DNA of 7,507 nucleotides from CAZYXZ01 sp964651395 (GCA_964651395.1 CAZYXZ010000103.1:1-7507); one strand, 5' to 3'; shown: positions 1-6,647, counted from the first letter of the stretch. Notes: generated by a model not told the origin, from the sequence alone. A program made the numbers and translations.

Positions 1-466
1 CGGCACCGGGCATGCCCGGACGCGGAGCCATGGGCCGTGGCGCCATCGGTCGCGGCGGCATCCCCGGCATGGCCTGAGGACGCGGCGGCATGCCGGGCGT
101 CGTCGTGAACGGGTTGTTGCCGCCGGCCGGACGCGGCGGCATGGCCGGCGACCGGGGCGGGAGTGAGGGCGCGGGCTCGGTGCCCAGCGTGTCGGCCGGT
201 TCGGCCGGTGATGTGGACGCGTCCGGTGCCGAGGCCGGGGATTCGACGACCGGGGCCGCGGCCTTCGCGGCGGCCTTCTTGGGCGGCGCGGGCTCTGCAG
301 CGGGTGCGGCGGCCGGGAAGATCTCCCGCAGCTTGCGGACGACGGGTGGCTCCACCGTCGACGACGCCGATCGGACGAACTCACCGAGCTCGTTGAGCTT
401 GGCCATGACGACCTTGCTCTCGATCCCGAACTCCTTGGCGAGCTCGTAGACCCGGACCTTCGCCAC
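1..466 (-). CDS. infB: Translation initiation factor IF-2, N-terminal part (runs off the left edge)
   Basis: IF-2 is the GTPase that brings initiator fMet-tRNA to the 30S subunit and promotes subunit joining. Only the first 155 codons are here, so the G domain and tRNA-binding domains lie outside the window. Residues 1-50 form the conserved IF2_N helical domain, beginning VAKVRVYELAKEFGIESK with KLNELGEFV at about 23-31. From about residue 51 the protein becomes an Ala/Pro/Lys-rich linker, ending in a low-complexity stretch of repeated MPPRP and MAPRP units. Such long disordered linkers are usual in actinobacterial IF-2. The GTG start at 466 is chosen because IF2_N begins there and a GAGGAGAGG Shine-Dalgarno tract (475-483) sits 8 nt upstream. 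It is the last visible gene of the rimP-nusA-ylxR-infB operon, 109 nt after ylxR. The identification is secure. Confidence 0.96.
   Translation of the reverse strand, partial: MAKVRVYELAKEFGIESKVVMAKLNELGEFVRSASSTVEPPVVRKLREIFPAAAPAAEPAPPKKAAAKAAAPVVESPASAPDASTSPAEPADTLGTEPAPSLPPRSPAMPPRPAGGNNPFTTTPGMPPRPQAMPGMPPRPMAPRPMAPRPGMPGA
15..110 (-). repeat. Low-complexity Met/Pro/Arg repeat within the IF-2 linker
   Basis: On the minus strand this codes for a run of short units of the type GMPPRP, AMPG, MAPRP, MAPRP and GMPG, inside the disordered linker between IF2_N and the rest of IF-2. The units are imperfect at the DNA level, so this looks like slowly drifting expansion rather than a recent tandem duplication. 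Repeat number in such linkers often differs between close relatives. Confidence 0.7.
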
Positions 467-484
467 GCGTGTTTCCTCTCCTCG

Positions 485-503
485 CGCGCGGGCGGTCCGC
501 GCG
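485..503 (-). promoter_or_regulatory. GC hairpin abutting the infB ribosome binding site
   Basis: A perfect 7-bp inverted repeat (CGCGCGG and CCGCGCG around a 5-nt loop) lies in the spacer between ylxR and infB. Its downstream arm ends 1 nt before the GAGGAGAGG Shine-Dalgarno tract. No T-tract follows, so it does not look like an intrinsic terminator. It could mark an RNA processing site or modulate ribosome loading on infB. The inverted repeat is seen directly; function is inferred, and GC-rich DNA produces such stems by chance. Confidence 0.35.
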
Positions 504-575
504 TCATCTGGCTACTGCATGGGCGTGCTCATCTGGTGGTGCTCATGAGGAGCGCTGCATCCCTGCTCGCCGCCT

Positions 576-869
576 TCACTCGCTGGTGGATGGAATCGTG
601 CTGGTGGAACCCGGCCCGCATGCCTCACGGATCGGGGTGAGGTCCCACGGCCCTACTTCGCGCAGTGCCCGCGGGAACGCCTTGCGGCGCTCCGCGAGGT
701 CGAGACAGGCCGGGTCGGGATGCAGGTGCGCACCACGCCCCGGCAGCCGTCCCCGGCGATCGACGACCAGCTGGTCGCCTACCGCCACCACACGGAGGAG
801 GTCGGACGTCGCGGCCCGAACCCGGCATCCCACACATGTCCGGACCGGTTCGGTACGTCGTCCAGGCAC
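576..869 (-). CDS. ylxR: YlxR family RNA-binding protein (DUF448)
   Basis: A 97-residue member of the YlxR/DUF448 family, small basic proteins encoded between nusA and infB and thought to bind RNA; some have been linked to RNase P or to transcription regulation. The family signatures are visible: RTCVGCR at residues 10-16, the central VVDRRGRLPGRGAHLHPD at about 36-52, and CLDLAERRKAF at 55-65. The start is GTG at 869, only 4 nt after the nusA stop. It has no convincing Shine-Dalgarno sequence, so translation is probably coupled to nusA. The Ser/Thr-rich tail after residue 85 (GSTSTIPSTSE) is not part of the conserved domain. Family assignment is firm; the biochemical role is known only loosely for the family. 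Confidence 0.93.
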   Translation of the reverse strand: MPGRRTEPVRTCVGCRVRAATSDLLRVVAVGDQLVVDRRGRLPGRGAHLHPDPACLDLAERRKAFPRALREVGPWDLTPIREACGPGSTSTIPSTSE

Positions 870-873
870 AAGT

Positions 874-1902
874 CTAACCCGCGGGTGAGGTGGATCCGCC
901 AGCGGGAACCCCGTCCGCGGCCGCGCCGGCGCCGCCCCCGTCGGGGCTGTCGCCGACGATGTCGATGCGCCAGCCGGTCAGCCGTGCGGCCAGCCGGGCG
1001 TTCTGGCCCTCCTTGCCGATGGCCAGTGAGAGCTTGTAGTCGGGGACGACCACCCGCGCGGACCGCGTCTCGGCGTCGGTGACTTCCACGGAGATCACTG
1101 TGGCCGGGGACAGGGCGTTGCCGACGAACGTGGCCGGGTCGTCGCTCCAGTCGATGATGTCGATCTTCTCGCCGTGCAGCTCGGCCACCACGTTGCGCAC
1201 ACGCTGGCCGAGCGGCCCGATGCAGGCGCCCCGCGCGTTGAGCCCGGCGGCGTGGCTGCGCACCGCGATCTTGCTGCGGTGACCGGCCTCGCGCGCGATC
1301 GCGACGATCTCCGCACTGCCGTCGGCGATCTCCGGCACCTCGAGCGCGAACAGCTTCTTGACCAGGTTCGGGTGCGTCCGCGACAGCGTGATCGACGGGC
1401 CTCGGTGGCCCTTGTGCACCTGCAGGACGTACGCCTTGATGCGCGTGCCATGGACGTACTGCTCGCCCGGCACCTGCTCGGCGACCGGCAGCACCGCCTC
1501 CACCTTGCCCAGCTGCACGAGCACGTTGCGGGACTCGTGCTGCTGGATGATCCCCGCCACGACGTCGCCCTCCCGGCCGGCGTACTCGCCGTAGGTGAGC
1601 TCTTGCTCGGCGTCGCGCAGCCGCTGAAGGATCACCTGCTTCGCCGTCATCGCCGCGATGCGGCCGAAGTCGGTCGGCGTGTCGTCGTACTCGCGCAGGA
1701 GGTTGCCCTCCTCGTCGAGCTCGCGCGCCCAGACCCGCACCTCGCCGGTCTTGCGGTCCACCTCGACGCGCACCTCGTCCTGGCTGCCGCCGGACTTGCG
1801 GTACGCCGTCGCGAGCGCGGTCTCGATCGCCTCGACCACGGTGTCGAACGAGATGTCCTTCTCGCGCTCGATCGACCTCAGCGCAGCGATGTCCAGCTTC
1901 AC
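874..1902 (-). CDS. nusA: Transcription termination/antitermination protein NusA
   Basis: NusA binds RNA polymerase and nascent RNA and modulates pausing, termination and antitermination, including rRNA antitermination. At 342 residues it has the short actinobacterial form. Visible domains: an N-terminal polymerase-binding domain (about 1-105, starting MKLDIAALRSIEREKDI); an S1 domain (about 108-180, ending in ITLSRTHPNLV); KH1 with GACIGPLGQR at 225-234 followed by ELHGEKIDIIDW; and KH2 with LAIGKEGQNARLAARLTGW at 293-311. Both KH GxxG loops are intact (GPLG, GKEG). The last 25 residues are a Gly/Ala-rich tail. The GTG start at 1902 overlaps the rimP stop as GTGA, a typical translational-coupling junction, and gives the conserved N-terminus. 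Nothing looks damaged. Confidence 0.98.
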   Translation of the reverse strand: MKLDIAALRSIEREKDISFDTVVEAIETALATAYRKSGGSQDEVRVEVDRKTGEVRVWARELDEEGNLLREYDDTPTDFGRIAAMTAKQVILQRLRDAEQELTYGEYAGREGDVVAGIIQQHESRNVLVQLGKVEAVLPVAEQVPGEQYVHGTRIKAYVLQVHKGHRGPSITLSRTHPNLVKKLFALEVPEIADGSAEIVAIAREAGHRSKIAVRSHAAGLNARGACIGPLGQRVRNVVAELHGEKIDIIDWSDDPATFVGNALSPATVISVEVTDAETRSARVVVPDYKLSLAIGKEGQNARLAARLTGWRIDIVGDSPDGGGAGAAADGVPAGGSTSPAG

Positions 1903-2366
1903 GAGGACACCTCCCTGCGATTGAACTCGACCTGCACCTTGCCCTCGACGAGATCGCCGATGGGCAGCTTCCGCGGCTTGCCGTCCACGTCGAAGGTCAC
2001 GGCGTCGTCGGCGGCAGCGGTCACGCGGCCGGTCAGCGTGCTGCCGTCGGCGAGCTTGGCCTTCACCAGGCGGGTGACGTTGCGGCGCCAGTGCCGCGGC
2101 AGCGTGAGCGGACGGTCCACCCCGGGAGAGGTGACCTCGAGCACGTACGGCGCGTTGAGCACGTCGGCCGCATCCAGCGCCTCGGAGCAGGCGCGGCTGA
2201 CGTCGGCGACGGCGTCGAGGGAGATGCCGCCGTCGCGGTCGACGACGACGAGGACGAGCTCACGGCTGCCGGCGCGGCGGACGACGACCTCTTCGAGGTC
2301 GCAGCCGGACTCGCTGACGACAGGCAGGACCACTTCACGGACCCGGGTCGCCGCGCTGCTGCTCAT
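1899..2366 (-). CDS. rimP: Ribosome maturation factor RimP
   Basis: RimP assists late assembly of the 30S ribosomal subunit. The protein has 155 residues, within the family's usual length. The N-terminal alpha/beta domain carries the family signature YVLEVTSPGVDRPL at about 74-87. It is followed by RHWRRNVTRLVKAKL and a C-terminal SH3-like beta domain (about 95-150, GRVTAAADDAVTFDVDGKPRKLPIGDL). The ATG at 2366 is preceded by GGGAGGT 5 nt upstream, which fixes the start. It is the first gene of the leftward operon: the 148-nt region upstream is divergent, and the stop overlaps the nusA GTG by 4 nt. Confidence 0.97.
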   Translation of the reverse strand: MSSSAATRVREVVLPVVSESGCDLEEVVVRRAGSRELVLVVVDRDGGISLDAVADVSRACSEALDAADVLNAPYVLEVTSPGVDRPLTLPRHWRRNVTRLVKAKLADGSTLTGRVTAAADDAVTFDVDGKPRKLPIGDLVEGKVQVEFNRREVSS

Positions 2367-2514
2367 GCGGACCTCCCGAGATCTTCTGTTGTGAACGCTG
2401 ACTGTGCGCCCGTGCGCCTGGCTCCGATGAGAGTAACTCGCGCAAACGCAATCCGCTCACCGGTTTGGGCCGAACGCACTCCTGACAGCTCCCACACCGA
2501 CAGGAGGCACGCCC
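2367..2514. promoter_or_regulatory. Divergent intergenic region between rimP and the ferritin-like operon
   Basis: This 148-nt region lies between head-to-head genes, so it must hold the start signal for the rightward ferritin-like operon and probably one for leftward rimP. It contains the least GC-rich stretch nearby (about 2427-2467). Two short direct repeats are visible: GTGCGCC at 2404-2410 and 2412-2418 (8-nt period), and CGCAA at 2441-2445 and 2447-2451 (6-nt period). TACTCT on the minus strand (2430-2435) resembles a -10 box, but no good -35 box lies at the right distance. I see no iron-box-like palindrome of the IdeR/DtxR type. The presence of promoters follows from gene layout; their exact positions are not supported. 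Confidence 0.4.
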
Positions 2515-3240
2515 GTGGCCAACCACGTGGACGAGCGCCGGTTCCGCCAGCTCATGGAGGAGTCGCAGGACCTGCACTCCGACGCCATGCGCTCGTCGAA
2601 GGACCCGCTCAACGAGATCGTCGCGCTCGGTCACGAGCGGCGCGGGCTGCTGCCGTACGCGGCCGCGGACGACGTGGCGGCGCTGCAGACCGCGGCGTCG
2701 CTCGAGAACCTGGCCGTCGCGACGTACGGCGTCGCGCTGACCCTCGACTTCATCGGTGGCAGCAAGGCCAACGGCGTGGTCAAGGCCTTCGCGCTGAAGA
2801 CCAAGGAACAGCACGCGGAGCATGCGAAAGCCTTCAACGCGAAGGCGAAGGAGCTCGGCGGCCAGGAGCAGACGCAGGCGAACCCCAAGTACCTCGCCGT
2901 CGTCAACGCGGCGAAGCCCACGCTCAAGGGGCCGGCCGACGTGGTCGGTCTCGCGATCGCGCTCGAGAACGTCGCGACGCAGACGTACGTCGCGAACATC
3001 AGCCTGGTGAGCGACGCCGCGCTGCGTTCGGTCTTCGCCAGTGTCGCCGGCGTGGAGTCGCAGCACCTGGCGACACTGCGCGCGGTGCAGGCTCTGCTCG
3101 CCGGTGGCGCGCCCCAGCTGATCTCGCTCGACGCCGGCACGGCGGGCAAGCTGCCGGCCGCCGCCGGATCCGTGGCGTTCCCGGATGCCTTCCTCAGGAC
3201 GGACATGGCCAGCCCGGTCAACGAAGGAGCAGTGGCATGA
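2515..3240 (+). CDS. Ferritin-like four-helix-bundle protein, apparently cytoplasmic (first gene of trio)
   Basis: A 241-residue protein resembling the ferritin-like domain family Ferritin_2 (PF13668), which adopts a four-helix bundle that may hold a di-metal site. Candidate ligand motifs fall in order: E64-x6-Y71 (LENLAVATY), HAEH at 100-103, E151-x6-Y158 (LENVATQTY), and E181-S-Q-H184. The two halves repeat the same pattern. There is no hydrophobic signal core or lipobox, yet an ERRGLL motif at 41-46 aligns with the twin-arginine motif of the next protein, suggesting a lost export signal. The GTG at 2515 is supported by CAGGAGG (2501-2507), 7 nt upstream. The stop overlaps the next ATG (ATGA), so the two are probably translated coupled. 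The fold is inferred with good confidence; metal binding and reaction are not shown. Confidence 0.85.
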   Translation: MANHVDERRFRQLMEESQDLHSDAMRSSKDPLNEIVALGHERRGLLPYAAADDVAALQTAASLENLAVATYGVALTLDFIGGSKANGVVKAFALKTKEQHAEHAKAFNAKAKELGGQEQTQANPKYLAVVNAAKPTLKGPADVVGLAIALENVATQTYVANISLVSDAALRSVFASVAGVESQHLATLRAVQALLAGGAPQLISLDAGTAGKLPAAAGSVAFPDAFLRTDMASPVNEGAVA

Positions 3241-3995
3241 GCAACGACGACCGCGACCCCATCCAGATCAGCGAGGCCGAGCTCCGCGCGATGACCGCTG
3301 ACCTCGAGGACATGCACCAGGCGACGCTGCCGTCCATGCACGAGCACGTGGCCGAGTTCTCGGCCAACCTCGCGAGCCGGCGCGGGTTCCTGCTCGGCTC
3401 CGGCGTCATGATCGGTGGCCTGGCACTCGCCGCCTGCGGCACGTCGAACGACACGCCCGCGGCCAGCAGCACGACCGCGGCCGCATCGCAGTACACGGGT
3501 GACCTCAAGGTCGTGGCGCTCGCCGCGGCGCTGGAGAACCTGGCGGTCGCGGCGTACACGGGTGCGCTCGACGCGGCCGGCAAGGGCGCGTTCGGCACGG
3601 TCCCTCCCGCGGTCGCCACGTTCGCCACGACCGTGAGGAAGCAGCACGAGGACCACGCCAGCGCGTGGAACCTCGTCCTCAAGGGCGCCGGCCTCGCCCC
3701 GATCACGGGAGCACCGCTGTCCATCACGGCCGAGATCACCGCGCAGCTGGCGGGGATCACGGACGTAGCCGGGGTCGCGAAGCTGGCGCTGAGCCTCGAG
3801 GACGTGGCCGCGGCCACCTACCTGAGCGGTCTCGGCGCCATCACCGACCCCGGGGGCATCAAGACGGCGGCGACCATCCTGCCGGTCGAGACGCAGCACG
3901 CGGCGATCCTCCACTTCGTGCTCGGGCAGTACCCCGTGCCGCTCACCTTCCGGACCACCGCCGGCGCAGTCGGCGTCGAGGCGCTGATCGCGTAA
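3237..3995 (+). CDS. Tat-exported ferritin-like lipoprotein (second gene of trio)
   Basis: A 252-residue paralogue of the preceding protein. It starts with an unusually long polar extension (1-46), then S47-R-R-G-F-L-L, which matches the twin-arginine consensus. A short hydrophobic core and the lipobox LAAC ending at C67 follow, so the mature protein should be a lipid-anchored protein on the outer face of the membrane. A Ser/Thr/Ala-rich tether (68-86) leads to the ferritin-like bundle with E100-x6-Y107, HEDH at 137-140, E188-x6-Y195 and E218-T-Q-H221, the same spacing as in its neighbour. The ATG at 3237 overlaps the previous stop by 4 nt and has AAGGAG just upstream (3224-3229). The next gene starts 9 nt after its TAA stop. 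Export and lipidation are well supported by motif; the cargo metal and activity are unknown. Confidence 0.88.
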   Translation: MSNDDRDPIQISEAELRAMTADLEDMHQATLPSMHEHVAEFSANLASRRGFLLGSGVMIGGLALAACGTSNDTPAASSTTAAASQYTGDLKVVALAAALENLAVAAYTGALDAAGKGAFGTVPPAVATFATTVRKQHEDHASAWNLVLKGAGLAPITGAPLSITAEITAQLAGITDVAGVAKLALSLEDVAAATYLSGLGAITDPGGIKTAATILPVETQHAAILHFVLGQYPVPLTFRTTAGAVGVEALIA

Positions 3996-4004
3996 CCTCG
4001 CGCG

Positions 4005-4945
4005 GTGCTCGACCGCCGCCAGCTCCTGAGCGCCGCCGCGGCCGCGGTGGCGCTCGCGGCGTGCACGGACGGCGGTTCGCCGACCCCGCAGGCCTCGCGT
4101 ACGCCGCCCGCACCGCACCCGGACCGTGCCGCGCTCATCGAGGCGATCGCGCGGGAAGAGGAGCTGCTCGCGGCGTACGGGACGGCCCCCGCGATCGCGG
4201 ATCCGGCGACCTCGCTGGTCCGCGAGCACCATCGCGAGCACCTCGCCGAGCTCCAGCGAGCGCTGCGCGCGCTGCGTCCCGCGGTACGGCAGAGCGCCGC
4301 GCCCACTGCGACGTCGTCCGCCACCGCGGCACCGCGCGCGGTCGGACCACTGCCGCCGTCCACCCTGGCGGGGCTCGAGCGCCGCGCCTCCGCCGCCGGC
4401 GTCAGCACCGTGTCGTCGTGGACGGACGCGTCGGTGGCCGCGCTGATCGCCGCCATCGCCGCCAGCGAGGCCCAGCACGCGCAGCTGCTCGGGNNNNNNN
4501 NNNCACCGACCGGCTCGCAGCGCTGCTCGCCGAGGAGCACGCGGCCATCTACGCGTTCGGCGTCATCGGCGCGCGCCTCGACGAGCGACCGCGGTCGGTG
4601 CTGCGGCAGGCGGACACCGTCCGTCGCGGGCATCGCGACGCGGTCGCGGCCGAGCTGCGCCGGCTGGGCGGCACCCCGCCCGCGCCGCTACCCGCCTACG
4701 CACTGATCGGTTCGGTCGACAGCACGGCGGCGGCGCTGTCGACGGCGCGGCGCTACTCGGACACGTTGCAGGCGCGCGCGCTCGAGGGGATCCAGCAGCT
4801 CGCCGACCGGCCCGCGCGTGAGGTGCTCGGCCGGCTGCTCGTCGAGGAGGCCACCTACCGCACCCGGCTCGACGTCACGGTCGTCGGGGACGTCGCGACG
4901 CGTCCGTCGGTCGCCGTACGGGCATTTCCGGGCCGCCGGCCCTAG
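4005..4945 (+). CDS. Lipoprotein with N-terminal ferritin-like module and C-terminal DUF4439, interrupted by an assembly gap
   Basis: The GTG at 4005 begins LDRRQLL, a short Ala-rich hydrophobic segment and a lipobox ending at C20, so this should be an anchored envelope lipoprotein, possibly Tat-routed. Residues 40-163 look like a third ferritin-like bundle: E51-x6-Y58, HREH at 76-79 and EAQH at 155-158; helix 3 lacks the expected tyrosine. Ten Ns (4494-4503) follow. After them the coding frame resumes at 4505, not in register with a 10-nt gap, and gives 146 residues typical of DUF4439, another ferritin-like domain: LLAEEHAAIYAFGVIGARL, a GHRD helix, a PPAPLPAYAL turn and LLVEEATYRTRL. No Shine-Dalgarno is visible, so coupling to the upstream gene is likely. 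Treating both parts as one gene is inference; they could be two genes if the real gap is long. Confidence 0.8.
4494..4503. other. Assembly gap (10 N)
   Basis: Ten consecutive undetermined bases lie inside the DUF4439 lipoprotein gene. The upstream frame ends on a complete codon at 4493, while the downstream frame begins with a complete codon at 4505. In-frame joining therefore needs a true gap length of 2 modulo 3 rather than 10. The run is best read as a placeholder of unknown length. Confidence 0.97.
4942..4945. other. CTAG palindrome shared as stop codons by convergent genes
   Basis: The plus-strand DUF4439 lipoprotein ends with TAG at 4943-4945, and the minus-strand proS ends with TAG read from 4944 to 4942. 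The two coding regions overlap by 3 nt on one CTAG palindrome. There is no intergenic space for a dedicated terminator, so transcripts from each side must run into the opposite gene before ending. Confidence 0.95.
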
Positions 4946-6642
4946 CCCAGCGCGGCGGCCAGCTCGCCCAGCGGCACCACGGACCGCTCGCCGGTACGCC
5001 GGTCCTTCAGCTCCACGGCACCGTCGGCGAGTGCCTTGCCGAGCACGACGATCCAGCGCACGCCGAGCAGGTCGGCGTCGGCGAACTTCACGCCGGCCGT
5101 GCCCTCCCGGTCGTCCAGCAGCACGGTGCGGCCGACCGACTCAAGCTCGGCGGCGAGCTGCTCCGCGGCCGCGAGCGCCACGCCGTCCTTGCCCAGCGGG
5201 ACGAGGTGCACGTCGGCCGGGGTGAGTGCCTCCGGCCAGAGCAAGCCGCTGTCGTCGCAGGTCTGCTCGACGACCGCCGCCATGACGCGCGAGATGCCGA
5301 TGCCGTAGCAGCCCATCGTGACGGTGATCGGCGTGCCGTCAGCGCCGGTGACCGTGAGGTCGAGCGCCGTCGCGTACCTCCGCCCCAGCTGGAAGATGTG
5401 GCCCACCTCGATCGCCCGGCCGATGGCCAGCGGCTGCCCGCACTTCGGGCACGGGTCGCCCGCGGTGACGGTGGCGACGTCGACGACGCCGTCGACCGTG
5501 AAGTCGCGACCGGCGACTGCGTCGCGCACGTGGTGGTCCACCTCGTTCCCGCCGGTGACCCACGCGCTCCCGGGAACGACGCGCGCGTCGGCGAGCACCC
5601 GCACGCCGCGGCCCTGCATGCCCTGGGGTCCGGCGTAGCCGCGGACCAGGTCCGGGCGCGCGGTGAAGTCGTCCTCGTCGATGAGCTCGACGACGGCGGG
5701 TGCGAGCTGCGCGGCCAGCCGCGACTCGTCAACCTCACGGTCGCCGGGGACGAGCACCGCGGTGAGCGCGCCGTCCACCTTGTAGAGCATGGTCTTGAGC
5801 ATCTGTGCCGCGGTGATGTCGCCGAGCCGCTCGACGACGGCGTCGATGCCGGGGGCCCCCGGCGTGTTCACCGTGGTCATCGACGGCTTGCTCGCGGCGT
5901 CCTCCGACGTGGTCGGCACCGCGGCCGTGGCCGCTTCGACGTTCGCCGCGTAGTCGCATGACGTGCACGAGACGAACAGGTCCTCGCCCACCGCCGCCGG
6001 CGCGAGGAACTCCTGGTTGACATCGCCGCCGATGGCACCGGACTGCGCCTCGACGATCCGGTAGTCCAGGCCGACGCGCGTGAAGATCCGCTCGTACGCG
6101 TCGCGGAAGTCGGCGTAGCGGCGGCGCAGGTCGCCGTCGTCGGCGTGGAACGAGTAGGCGTCCTTCATGAGGAACTCGCGGCCCCGGATCAGCCCGGAGC
6201 GCGGGCGCATCTCGTCGCGGTACTTCGACTGGACCTGGTAGAGCGAGACCGGCAGGTCGCGGTACGACGCGTACTCGCCCTTCACGAGCAGGGTGACGAT
6301 CTCCTCGTGCGTCGGGCCGAGGCAGTAGTCGGAACCCTTCCGGTCCTGGAGCCGGAACATCTCCGGGCCGTACGCCGCGAAGCGCCCGGTCTTGTGCCAC
6401 GGCTCGGCCGGCAGCAGGGCGGGCATGAGGATCTCCTGCGCGCCGATGCCGTCCATCTCCTCGCGCACGATGCGCGCGACCTTGTCGAGGACCCGCTTGC
6501 CGAGCGGCAGGAAGCTGTAGATGCCGGCCGCCGTGCGGCGGATGTAACCGGCGCGCACGAGCAGCCGGTGGCTCGGCGTCTCGGCGTCCGCCGGGTCCTC
6601 GCGCAGCGTGCGCAGGAACAGGCTGGACATCCGCAGGACCAC
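4942..6642 (-). CDS. proS: Prolyl-tRNA synthetase (bacterial type with editing domain)
   Basis: This class II aminoacyl-tRNA synthetase charges tRNA-Pro with proline in the cytoplasm. The 566-residue length is normal for the bacterial form carrying the inserted editing (INS) domain. Visible elements: HRLLVRAGYIRRTAAGIYSF (25-44); the proline-site LGPTHEE (108-114); motif 2 around YRDEMRPRSGLIRGREF (141-157); the INS editing domain (about 230-395); motif 3 GCYGIGISR (444-452); and the C-terminal anticodon-binding domain from about 470. CTSC (226-229) and CPKC (398-401) flank the insertion. The frame is open further upstream to 7140, but the GTG at 6642 is chosen because GAGGAG lies 5 nt before it and homology starts there; the ATG at 6630 is the only close alternative. 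It follows the cupredoxin gene by 70 nt on the same strand. Confidence 0.97.
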   Translation of the reverse strand: MVLRMSSLFLRTLREDPADAETPSHRLLVRAGYIRRTAAGIYSFLPLGKRVLDKVARIVREEMDGIGAQEILMPALLPAEPWHKTGRFAAYGPEMFRLQDRKGSDYCLGPTHEEIVTLLVKGEYASYRDLPVSLYQVQSKYRDEMRPRSGLIRGREFLMKDAYSFHADDGDLRRRYADFRDAYERIFTRVGLDYRIVEAQSGAIGGDVNQEFLAPAAVGEDLFVSCTSCDYAANVEAATAAVPTTSEDAASKPSMTTVNTPGAPGIDAVVERLGDITAAQMLKTMLYKVDGALTAVLVPGDREVDESRLAAQLAPAVVELIDEDDFTARPDLVRGYAGPQGMQGRGVRVLADARVVPGSAWVTGGNEVDHHVRDAVAGRDFTVDGVVDVATVTAGDPCPKCGQPLAIGRAIEVGHIFQLGRRYATALDLTVTGADGTPITVTMGCYGIGISRVMAAVVEQTCDDSGLLWPEALTPADVHLVPLGKDGVALAAAEQLAAELESVGRTVLLDDREGTAGVKFADADLLGVRWIVVLGKALADGAVELKDRRTGERSVVPLGELAAALG

Positions 6643-6647
6643 AGGTA

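Noticed and set aside
1174..2394. 406-codon plus-strand open frame opposite nusA and rimP
   Set aside because: It is antisense to two certain genes, with no recognisable domain and codon use that is the complement of the real frames.
2367..2514. Iron-responsive (IdeR/DtxR-type) operator upstream of the ferritin-like operon
   Set aside because: I looked for a TTAGG-type palindrome on both strands and saw none.
2091..3995. 634-codon plus-strand open frame ending with the Tat lipoprotein
   Set aside because: Only the part from the ATG at 3237 is protein-like. Upstream the frame is antisense to rimP and out of phase with the first ferritin-like gene, and the overlap ATGA with a Shine-Dalgarno marks the true start.
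2631..4478. 615-codon minus-strand open frame antisense to the ferritin-like genes
   Set aside because: It is composed of Arg/Gly/Ala-rich low-complexity sequence, mirrors real genes on the plus strand with clear domains, and has no ribosome site. High GC makes such long shadow frames common.
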